This document shows, piece after piece, positions 1-6,814 of a stretch of DNA of 64,000 nt. Within the stretch, counting starts at the first letter, position 1; the number at the start of each line of letters is the position of its first letter. The translations under genes were made by a program, and so were the position numbers. Under the pieces are notes generated by a model. It did no database searches and was not told the origin of the DNA. It worked only from the letters and a program-made list of their open reading frames with translations. Origin of the DNA: Hymenobacter nivis (GTDB taxonomy: Bacteria; Bacteroidota; Bacteroidia; Cytophagales; Hymenobacteraceae); NCBI RefSeq assembly GCF_003149515.1, contig NZ_CP029145.1:930001-994000 (forward strand), written 5' to 3'.

Positions 1-105
1 GCGGCGGTAAAAGCGGAATTGGGGGAGGGAAGCGGCACGGGAAAAACGCAAAATAACCGGCCGTGCCGGGTGGGGCCCCGGCTGGCCGGTGGGCCCCGCC
101 GGCGC

Positions 106-113
106 TACCTTTG
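106..113 (+). promoter_or_regulatory. Bacteroidota -7 box (TACCTTTG) of the sugar transferase gene
   Basis: Exact match to TAnnTTTG, the -7 element of Bacteroidota housekeeping promoters. It lies about 50 bases before the GTG chosen as the start at 163 and argues against the in-frame TTG at 19, which would be upstream of the transcript. No clear TTG -33 element is visible. Confidence 0.55.
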
Positions 114-162
114 GGGCCGCGCAGGGCGTTGGGCCCGCAAAAATACACCCGTTACCCCCTCT

Positions 163-1584
163 GTGCTTCTTCGCCGCCTCCAATACGCCAAGCTTGTGGC
201 CGCCGATTTTTTGGCGGCGCTGCTGGCCTGGGCCGCGTTCTTCGGGCTGCGCAAGTACCTGCTGAATGAGCTGGCGGGCTACCGCTTCACGCAGGAGGCG
301 GCCGCGGCGCTGGCGCTGGCCGCCCTGGCCATTGGCCTGGCCTGGACGGCCCTCTACGCCCTGGCCGGGCAGTACCGCAACGTGTTCCGCAAGTCGCGCC
401 TGTCTGAGGTGCTGCGGTTGCTGCGGGTGTCGGCGCTGGGAGTGGTGGTACTCTTTTTCGTCCTGCTGCTCGACGACCAGGGCGTGAGTAACTACCGCCT
501 CTACTACCGCACGCTGGCGGCTTATTTTCTGCTGCATTTTTCGTTCACGGTTGTGTTGCGCATCGCCGCCGTGCGCAGCGTGCAGGGCCTGGTGCGGCGC
601 GGCGTCATTTACTTCCCCACGCTGCTGGTGGGGGGCAGCGCGCTGGTGCTCGACACGGCCCGCGACCTGGCCCGCACCGGCCGCCACCTGGGCCTGCGCG
701 TGGCGGGCTTCGTGGCCCCCGAAGACGGGCCCGTGGACGGGGCCCTGGCCGCAGCGCTACCCGCCTGCGGCACCTACGGCCAGCTGCCGGCCCTGGTGGG
801 GGCCCTGCGCATCGAGGAGGTCATCATTGCCATCGAGCCCAGCGAGCACCGCCGCATCCAGGAAATCCTCAACCTGCTGGAGGGCAGTGCCGTGCGCATC
901 AGCATCCTGCCCGACCTGTACCAAATCCTGCTGGGCTCGGTGAAGGTGAACCACTCGTTCGGTACTCCGCTCATTGAAATCAAGCAGGATCTGCTGCCGC
1001 CCTGGCAGGCGCTCATCAAGCGCTTGTTCGATGTGGCGGCGTCGCTGGGCTTCATGGCGCTGGCCTGGTGGGCGTACGCCATAACGGCCGGCATGGTGCG
1101 GCTCTCCTCGCCGGGGCCCGTATTTTACCGGCAGGAGCGCATCGGCAAAAACGGGGTGCCGTTCGCCATCATCAAGTTCCGCTCGATGTACCTCGGCTCG
1201 GAGCGCCTGGGGCCCGCGCTCAGCTCCGACCACGACCCGCGCGTGACGCCCTGGGGCCGCTTCATGCGCCGGGTGCGCCTCGATGAGCTGCCCCAGTTCT
1301 GGAACGTGCTGCGCGGCGACATGAGCGTGGTGGGGCCCCGGCCCGAGCGCCAGTTTTTCATCGACCAGATTGTGCGCGCCGCGCCCCACTACCGCCACCT
1401 GCACCGCGTGCGCCCCGGCCTCACCAGCCTCGGCCAGGTGAAGTACGGCTACGCCGAAACCGTGCCCCAGATGGTCGAGCGCCTCAAATATGATGTGCTT
1501 TACATCGAAAACATGAGCCTGGCCATGGACTGCCGGGTGATGCTCTACACGCTGAAAATCATCCTCGAAGGTCGGGGCAAATAA
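163..1584 (+). CDS. Exopolysaccharide polyprenyl glycosylphosphotransferase
   Basis: Membrane enzyme that moves a sugar-1-phosphate from a nucleotide sugar to undecaprenyl phosphate, the first step of exopolysaccharide or O-antigen repeat-unit assembly. About 473 residues from the GTG at 163. The N-terminal third has several hydrophobic segments, followed by a CoA-binding-like Rossmann region (around LLVGGSALVLDTAR) and a C-terminal bacterial sugar transferase domain with KRLFDVAAS, PGPVFYRQERIG, FRSM, LDELPQFWNVLRGDMS and VGPRPE. The start was chosen because a TAnnTTTG box lies at 106-113 and homologues begin near LLRRLQYAK. No RBS. The gene stands alone in what is visible; more polysaccharide genes could lie upstream. 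Family certain, substrate sugar unknown. Confidence 0.9.
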   Translation: MLLRRLQYAKLVAADFLAALLAWAAFFGLRKYLLNELAGYRFTQEAAAALALAALAIGLAWTALYALAGQYRNVFRKSRLSEVLRLLRVSALGVVVLFFVLLLDDQGVSNYRLYYRTLAAYFLLHFSFTVVLRIAAVRSVQGLVRRGVIYFPTLLVGGSALVLDTARDLARTGRHLGLRVAGFVAPEDGPVDGALAAALPACGTYGQLPALVGALRIEEVIIAIEPSEHRRIQEILNLLEGSAVRISILPDLYQILLGSVKVNHSFGTPLIEIKQDLLPPWQALIKRLFDVAASLGFMALAWWAYAITAGMVRLSSPGPVFYRQERIGKNGVPFAIIKFRSMYLGSERLGPALSSDHDPRVTPWGRFMRRVRLDELPQFWNVLRGDMSVVGPRPERQFFIDQIVRAAPHYRHLHRVRPGLTSLGQVKYGYAETVPQMVERLKYDVLYIENMSLAMDCRVMLYTLKIILEGRGK

Positions 1585-1703
1585 CGCTTTGCCGATTGTA
1601 GTAATTAAGATATAAGATACTATTTAATAAGCGTTTATCTGCTGAGGCCAAACGAAGGCTTGAATTAACTGTTACCCGGGCACGTTCCCTATTAAAAGCA
1701 ACC

Positions 1704-2294
1704 ATGTTTACCGGAATTATTGAAGCCCTGGGCACCGTGGTAGCGGTGGCCGCCGACGGCACCAACCGCCAGTTCACCGTGCAGTCGCCGTTTGCAGTGG
1801 AGCTAAAAATCGACCAGAGCGTGGCCCACGACGGCGTGTGCCTGACGGTAGTGGCCGTGGACGCGGCCGCCGGCACCCACGTGGTGACGGCCATCGCCGA
1901 AACCCTGCGCGTGACCAACCTGGGCCAGTGGGCCCCCGGCCGCAAAATCAACCTGGAGCGCTGCCTGGCCGCCAACGGCCGCTTCGACGGCCACATCGTG
2001 CAGGGCCACGTCGACGCCACGGCCGAGTGCGTGGGCATCGAGGACCAAAACGGCTCCTGGATTTTCCGGTTCCGGCACGCCCCGGGCCCCGGCCGCGTCA
2101 CCGTCGAGAAGGGCTCCATCTGCATCAACGGCACTAGCCTCACCTGCTTCGAGAGCACCGACGATGCTTTTGCGGTGGCCATCATCCCCTACACCTACGA
2201 GCACACCGGCTTCCACCAGCTGCAAGTGGGCGAGGTCGTGAACCTGGAGTTCGACATCGTGGGCAAGTACGTGGCCAAGCTGCTGGGCCGCTAG
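1704..2294 (+). CDS. ribE: Riboflavin synthase, alpha chain
   Basis: Catalyses the dismutation of two 6,7-dimethyl-8-ribityllumazine molecules into riboflavin, the last step of vitamin B2 synthesis in the cytosol. The 196-residue length and the opening MFTGIIEALGTV are diagnostic; two tandem lumazine-binding barrels are present, with HDGVCLTV in the first and GSICINGTSLTC in the second, plus GHIVQGHVDATAEC between them. The ATG start is unambiguous. It follows a 120-base AT-rich gap and is not linked to other riboflavin genes here. Symbol ribE follows Bacillus/E. coli ribC-ribE usage and may differ by convention. Confidence 0.95.
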   Translation: MFTGIIEALGTVVAVAADGTNRQFTVQSPFAVELKIDQSVAHDGVCLTVVAVDAAAGTHVVTAIAETLRVTNLGQWAPGRKINLERCLAANGRFDGHIVQGHVDATAECVGIEDQNGSWIFRFRHAPGPGRVTVEKGSICINGTSLTCFESTDDAFAVAIIPYTYEHTGFHQLQVGEVVNLEFDIVGKYVAKLLGR

Positions 2295-2362
2295 CCGGGG
2301 CCCCAAGCGGCGCAACTGCCTGGCTGCACGGCCCGTAAACGGACAAACCAACTCCCCCGGCC

Positions 2363-2560
2363 ATGTCCAGCAAACGCGAAGAAATTGAGCCTACCCCCGG
2401 CGACAAGCGCTACATCCGGCGCAACAAAGACGGCGAAATCGAGACGTCCGTCGAACTGCATAAATCCCTTTCGCAAGACGACAAGCACGACGCCAAAAAG
2501 ACCAGCAAGCCCGGCCAGGGCGACCACGGCGACGGCCACACCGGCAGCCGCAAAAAGTAA
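2363..2560 (+). CDS. Small charged hypothetical protein
   Basis: 65 residues, very hydrophilic: rich in Lys, Asp, Glu, His and Gly, with no hydrophobic segment, so probably cytosolic and partly disordered. The tail (DDKHDAKKTSKPGQGDHGDG) looks flexible. I do not recognise a family with an assigned function. It starts with ATG 68 bases after ribE, same strand, and could be read through from it. Codon use matches its neighbours. Confidence 0.6.
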   Translation: MSSKREEIEPTPGDKRYIRRNKDGEIETSVELHKSLSQDDKHDAKKTSKPGQGDHGDGHTGSRKK

Positions 2561-2619
2561 TACCGGGGCCCCGCAGCATCAGCTACGGGGCTCTGGTGTT
2601 AGCCGTTATGCAAAAATTC

Positions 2620-2660
2620 GTTGTCAGTTATTCGCTTTCTGACAACGAATAACTGACAAC
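2620..2660. repeat. 15-bp perfect inverted repeat
   Basis: Arms 2620-2634 and 2646-2660 (GTTGTCAGTTATTCG and its complement) around an 11-base loop. AT-rich, no T-run; related words (CAGTTAT/ATAACTG) recur in other intergenic gaps of the window, so this is likely an interspersed repeat rather than a terminator. Confidence 0.7.
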
Positions 2661-2688
2661 TATACTGCTCACGAAGTGGAATGCGAAA

Positions 2689-2786
2689 ACGAAGTAGGGT
2701 GCGGGGCTTGTCCCCGCCCGTCCTTGAACGGTTCAGTCGGCTTTCGTTCAACGACGGGTGGGGACAAGCCCCGCACCCTACTTCGT
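2689..2786. repeat. 34-bp near-perfect palindromic repeat
   Basis: Arms 2689-2722 and 2753-2786 match over 34 bases with one mismatch, separated by 30 bases. The arm core is GTGCGGGGCTTGTCCCC. It lies between the converging 3' ends of the small hypothetical gene and the PAP2 gene, where it could also serve as a bidirectional terminator, but it lacks a T-run. Confidence 0.8.
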
Positions 2787-2815
2787 AACGAGCATAACAA
2801 CGAATAACCAAAGAA

Positions 2816-3406
2816 TCAGGCGCGCCCCAAGGATTCCCAGCGGCCCCGGGGGCCCGTGGACCGGCGGAAAAGCGCCGCGGCGCCCCAGCCCAGGCCGGCG
2901 CCGATGAGGGCCCCGCCCAGCACGTCGGTGGGGAAGTGGGCCCCCAGGTAGATGCGGCTGTAGGAGAGGAGGCTGGCCCACAGAAACACCCCCGTTTTCA
3001 GGGCCCGGTAGCGGCCGGCGGGCAGCGTGAGGAGCAGGAACACGGCCAGCGCAAAGCCGTTGGCGGCGTGCGACGACATGAAGCCGTATTGGCCGCCGCA
3101 GCCGTCGGGTAGGTACAACTGGGCCTCCAGGGCCGGGTTATGGCAGGGCCGCAGGCGGGCAAAAAACGGCTTGAAGAAGCGGCTCGTGATGCTGTCGGCC
3201 AGGGCCACGGCCGTGACCACCAGCGGCAGCAGCAGCAGGGCGCGCCGCCGGAAGTGCCAGATGAGCCACCCGATGAGCAGAGCGTAGCACGGAAACCAGA
3301 CCAGGCGGTTCGAGGCGAAGGTCATCACCGCGTCGAGGGCGGGGCCCCGGGCGTGGTTCACGGCCAGCAGCAACTGGTCGTCGAGAGAAGAGATGGCCCT
3401 AAACAT
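2816..3406 (-). CDS. PAP2-family membrane phosphatase
   Basis: Integral membrane phosphatase of the type 2 phosphatidic acid phosphatase superfamily; members dephosphorylate undecaprenyl diphosphate or lipid phosphates. 196 residues with about five hydrophobic segments. All three catalytic motifs are visible: K79-RP86/87 (KPFFARLRP), SSHAAN at 111-116 with the catalytic His113, and SRIYLGAHFPTD at 150-161 with His157. Its ATG overlaps the end of hemF by 8 bases on the same strand, so the two are probably co-transcribed and translationally coupled. Substrate cannot be told from sequence. Confidence 0.88.
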   Translation of the reverse strand: MFRAISSLDDQLLLAVNHARGPALDAVMTFASNRLVWFPCYALLIGWLIWHFRRRALLLLPLVVTAVALADSITSRFFKPFFARLRPCHNPALEAQLYLPDGCGGQYGFMSSHAANGFALAVFLLLTLPAGRYRALKTGVFLWASLLSYSRIYLGAHFPTDVLGGALIGAGLGWGAAALFRRSTGPRGRWESLGRA

Positions 3407-4319
3407 GGTTAATCCAATCGACGCCCTTGCGCAGCCAGGTCTGGGTGGTAGCCTCCGGGGTGCCGGGGGCGGGCGGGTGGGGCTGGTAGCTCCAGCCGGT
3501 GCGCGGGGGCAGGCTCATGAGGATGGATTCGGTGCGGCCCCCGGTTTCGAGGCCGAAGCGGGTGCCGCGGTCGAAGGCCAGGTTGAACTCGGCGTAGCGG
3601 GCCCGGCGGATGGTTTGCCAGGCTTCTTCGGCGGGGCCGAAGGGCAGGGCCTGGTTTTCGGCCATCAGCTCGGTGTAGAAGGGCCCGAACAGTTCGGCCA
3701 CGTCCTTAATTAGCTGGAATAATTCCTCGGCCGTGCCGTCGGTCCCCACCGTGAGGCGGTCGAAAAAGATGCCGCCCACGCCGCGGGTTTCCTGGCGGTG
3801 GGGCAGGTAGAAGTAGTCGTCGGCCCAGCGCGTGAAGCGCGGGTAGTAAGCCGGGTTATGCTGGTCGCACACTGCCTTGAGGCGCTGGTGGAAGCGCCGG
3901 GCCTGGGCCTCGTCCACATAAATGGGCGTTAAATCGATGCCGCCGCCGAACCAGGCCTCGCCGTTGCCGGCCTCGAAGTAGCGCACGTTCATGTGGATGA
4001 TGGGCACGCGCGGGCTGCGCGGGTGCAGTACCAGGCTCACGCCGGTGGCATAGAAGGCGGGGTCGGGCATGTGCAGCTGGCGGGCGGCGGCCTCGCTCAT
4101 GGCGCCCCACACGGCGGAGAAGCCCACGCCGCCTTTTTCCAGGATGGCGCCGTCTTCCAGTACTTTGCTGCGGCCGCCGCCGCCGCCGGGGCGCTCCCAG
4201 GCGTCGGTGCCGAAGCGGGCGGAGCCCCCATCGGCGGCTTCGAGATGGGCGCAGAGGCGGAGCTGAAAATCGGCCAGCCAGGCTTCAATTTCGGGGCGAA
4301 CGGTGGGGGAGGTGGGCAC
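3399..4319 (-). CDS. hemF: Oxygen-dependent coproporphyrinogen III oxidase
   Basis: Converts coproporphyrinogen III to protoporphyrinogen IX with O2 in haem synthesis; cytosolic. Signature segments IHMNVRYFE, WFGGGIDLTPIYV, RFTRWADDYFYLPHR and GVGGIFFDRL are all present, and the C-terminus has FGLETGGRTESILMSLPP. I take the GTG at 4319 as start, giving 306 residues, the usual family length; a minus-strand TAnnTTTG box at 4371-4378 sits about 50 bases upstream, and an in-frame TTG at 4433 would precede it. Runs into the PAP2 gene with an 8-base overlap and is divergent from the E1 gene. Confidence 0.95.
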   Translation of the reverse strand: MPTSPTVRPEIEAWLADFQLRLCAHLEAADGGSARFGTDAWERPGGGGGRSKVLEDGAILEKGGVGFSAVWGAMSEAAARQLHMPDPAFYATGVSLVLHPRSPRVPIIHMNVRYFEAGNGEAWFGGGIDLTPIYVDEAQARRFHQRLKAVCDQHNPAYYPRFTRWADDYFYLPHRQETRGVGGIFFDRLTVGTDGTAEELFQLIKDVAELFGPFYTELMAENQALPFGPAEEAWQTIRRARYAEFNLAFDRGTRFGLETGGRTESILMSLPPRTGWSYQPHPPAPGTPEATTQTWLRKGVDWINHV

Positions 4320-4370
4320 GGGCAGTACCGGCGCGGGGCCGGGCGGGTGAAACGGCGAAAAGCAGGGGCC

Positions 4371-4378
4371 CAAAAGTA
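4371..4378 (-). promoter_or_regulatory. -7 box (TACTTTTG) of hemF
   Basis: Reverse-strand match to TAnnTTTG about 50 bases before the hemF GTG start. With the box at 4409-4416 it makes a back-to-back promoter pair in the hemF/E1 gap. Confidence 0.55.
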
Positions 4379-4408
4379 CGGCTACATCCGGTCCGGCCCC
4401 GCCGCCCG

Positions 4409-4416
4409 TACCTTTG
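4409..4416 (+). promoter_or_regulatory. -7 box (TACCTTTG) of the E1 gene
   Basis: Exact TAnnTTTG match 24 bases before the ATG at 4441. It excludes the in-frame non-ATG start at 4414, which would fall inside the promoter box. Confidence 0.6.
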
Positions 4417-4440
4417 GGGGCCCCACCCGCCAACCCCTGT

Positions 4441-6630
4441 ATGCTGTCTCACTCCGCCCCGCTGGCCGTTGCCGCCGAGGACCTCACCCCCGCGATGCTG
4501 CGCCGCGCCTACGCCCTGATGCACACCGCTGCCGCCATGGCGGCGCTCTACGAAGACCAGAAAGCCGTGGCCGCCCGCTACGTGCACGCCACCGCCCGCG
4601 GCCACGAAGCTGTGCAGCTGGCCGCCGCCTTCCTGCTCGCCGCCACCGACTACGCCGCTCCATACTACCGCGACGATGCCTTCCTGCTGGGCCTGGGCCT
4701 GCGGCCCTACGAGCTGATGCTCCAGCTATTAGCCAAGGGCGACGACCCGTTCAGCGGCGGCCGCACCTACTATGCGCACCCCTCGTTGCGGCGGCCGGGG
4801 GTGCCCGTCATCCCGCACCAAAGCTCGGCCACGGGCATGCAGGCCATTCCGGCCACCGGCATGGCCCACGCCCTGGCCTACCTCGAAGGGCAGGGCCTGC
4901 GCCCGGCCCCCGCCCCGGCCGACGCCGGGGGGGCCAGCGGCGCCTGGCTGCAAGAGGCCCTGCGCCCGCTGCTGGGCACCCGCGCCGACCCCGACGAGGC
5001 CCCCGCGCCGCTGCCGCCGCTGGTGCTGTGCTCCATCGGCGACGGGGCCATGACGGAGGGCGAGGTGAGCGAGGCCCTGCAAATGGCCGTGCTGCACCAA
5101 CTGCCCATCGTGTACCTGGTGCAGGACAACGACTGGGGCATTTCGGCCACCGGCCGCGAGATGCGGGCCATGGACGCCTACGAATTCGCCGCTGGCTTCC
5201 CCGGCCTGCACCGCGTGCGGGTGGACGGGGCCGATTTGATTTCCTCCTATAAAGGCCTGGCCGAGGCCTACGCCCACGTGCGCCAGCGCCGGGGCCCCGC
5301 CCTGGTGCACGCCAAGTGCCCGCTGCTAGGCCACCACACCAGCGGCGTGCGCCGCGAGTGGTACCGCGGCGACGACCTGGCCCAGCACCAGACCAACGAC
5401 CCGCTGCCCCGCCTGCACCGCCGCCTGCTGGCCGCCGGCGCCACCGAAACCGAGCTGGCCGCCCTCGCCGCGCAGGCCCAGGCCACCGTGGCCGCCGACT
5501 GGGCCCTGGCCCTGGCCGCCCCCAACCCCGACCCGGCCACCTTCGCCGACCATGAGTTCGCCCCGCCCGCTGTGACCGAAGAGGCTGGCGAGCAGGCCCC
5601 CGCCGGCGCCGAAAAAGCGCTGATGGTGGACGCCGCCCTGCACGCCGTGGACGATATTCTGGCCGAGTTCCCCGAGGCCCTGTTTTATGGGCAGGACGTG
5701 GGCGGTGAGCTGGGCGGCGTGTTCCGCGAGGCGGCGCTGCTGGCTAAAAAGTACGGCGACAAGCGGGTGTTCAACATGCCCATCCAGGAGGCCTATATCG
5801 TGGGCAGCACGGCCGGCATGACCGCCGTGGGGGCCCGGCCCATCGTCGAAATCCAGTTCGCCGACTACATCTGGCCCGCCCTGAACCAGCTGGTGGAGGA
5901 GCTCAGTAAGAGCTGCTACCTGAGCATGGGCAAGTTCCCGGTGCCGGCCCTGATTCGGGTGCCCATTGGGGCCTATGGCGGCGGGGGACCCTACCACTCG
6001 GGCTCCATCGAGAGCATGCTGCTCACCATCCGGGGCATTAAGGTGGTGTACCCCAGCAACGCAGCCGACATGAAGGGGCTGATGCGCGCCGCGTTTCTGG
6101 ACCCGAACCCGGTGGTTATGCTGGAGCACAAGGGCCTGTACTGGAGCAAGGTGCCCGGCACCGAGGAGGCCAAAACCCTGGAGCCCGCCGCCGGCTACGT
6201 CATTCCCTTGGGAAAAGCCGCCGTGGCCCAGGCCGCCGACCCGGCCCAGCTGCGCGGCGGCGGCACGGCCCTGGTCATCGCCTACGGCATGGGCGTGCAC
6301 TGGGCCCGCACGGCCAGCCGCGACTTCCCCGGCCGCGTCGAAATTCTGGACCTGCGCACCCTCAACCCGCTCGACTTTGCGGGGGTACAGGCCGCCGTGC
6401 ACCGCCACGGCAAGGTGCTGGTCCTCACCGAAGAGCCGCTTATGAACAGCTTTGCCGAGAGCCTGGCCGGGCGCATCCAGCGCCACTGCTTCATGGTCCT
6501 CGACGCGCCCGTGTTCACCCTCGGGGCCGCCAACCTGCCCGCCATCCCCCTCAACGCCGAGCTGGAAAAGATGATGCTGCCAAGCGCCGCCAAAGTAGCC
6601 GCGGCGCTTGGGGAGCTGCTGGCGTTTTAA
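4441..6630 (+). CDS. 2-oxo acid dehydrogenase E1, fused alpha and beta subunits
   Basis: Thiamine-diphosphate-dependent decarboxylating component of a 2-oxo acid dehydrogenase complex, probably of the branched-chain or pyruvate type. About 729 residues, combining in one chain what is often two subunits: E1-alpha (about 1-350) carries the ThDP/Mg motif GDGAMTEGE followed by DNDWGIS near residue 229, and E1-beta (about 385-729) carries FYGQDVGGELGGVF, FNMPIQEAYIVGSTAGM and VEIQFADYIWPALNQL. A short Ala-rich stretch links them. The ATG at 4441 follows a promoter box. E2 and E3 genes are not adjacent, so the substrate cannot be read from context. A palindromic repeat follows the stop. Confidence 0.9.
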   Translation: MLSHSAPLAVAAEDLTPAMLRRAYALMHTAAAMAALYEDQKAVAARYVHATARGHEAVQLAAAFLLAATDYAAPYYRDDAFLLGLGLRPYELMLQLLAKGDDPFSGGRTYYAHPSLRRPGVPVIPHQSSATGMQAIPATGMAHALAYLEGQGLRPAPAPADAGGASGAWLQEALRPLLGTRADPDEAPAPLPPLVLCSIGDGAMTEGEVSEALQMAVLHQLPIVYLVQDNDWGISATGREMRAMDAYEFAAGFPGLHRVRVDGADLISSYKGLAEAYAHVRQRRGPALVHAKCPLLGHHTSGVRREWYRGDDLAQHQTNDPLPRLHRRLLAAGATETELAALAAQAQATVAADWALALAAPNPDPATFADHEFAPPAVTEEAGEQAPAGAEKALMVDAALHAVDDILAEFPEALFYGQDVGGELGGVFREAALLAKKYGDKRVFNMPIQEAYIVGSTAGMTAVGARPIVEIQFADYIWPALNQLVEELSKSCYLSMGKFPVPALIRVPIGAYGGGGPYHSGSIESMLLTIRGIKVVYPSNAADMKGLMRAAFLDPNPVVMLEHKGLYWSKVPGTEEAKTLEPAAGYVIPLGKAAVAQAADPAQLRGGGTALVIAYGMGVHWARTASRDFPGRVEILDLRTLNPLDFAGVQAAVHRHGKVLVLTEEPLMNSFAESLAGRIQRHCFMVLDAPVFTLGAANLPAIPLNAELEKMMLPSAAKVAAALGELLAF

Positions 6631-6662
6631 AGCGTTTTTTAGTTGCCCGTTGTGAGTGAGGC

Positions 6663-6762
6663 CGTCATGCTGAGCGCAGCCGAAGCATCGCTACTGCGCA
6701 GGTAGTCCAATCGATTGGGTTTACTGCCGCAGTAGCGATGCTGCGCTGCGCTCAGCATGACG
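6663..6762. repeat. GTCATGCTGAGC-family palindrome, copy 1
   Basis: Two arms of about 35 bases, facing inward, that start CGTCATGCTGAGCGCAGC and differ by one small indel. It lies between the converging E1 and receptor genes. The same outer sequence recurs at 11254, 14797 and 59738. Confidence 0.85.
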
Positions 6763-6814
6763 CTATTTTTCTGTGCGATTTTATTCGGGAACGGTTTCAA
6801 ATACTAATCTACTG

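Noticed and set aside
5326..6486. 386-codon minus-strand frame
   Set aside because: Antisense to the E1 beta half; no motifs.
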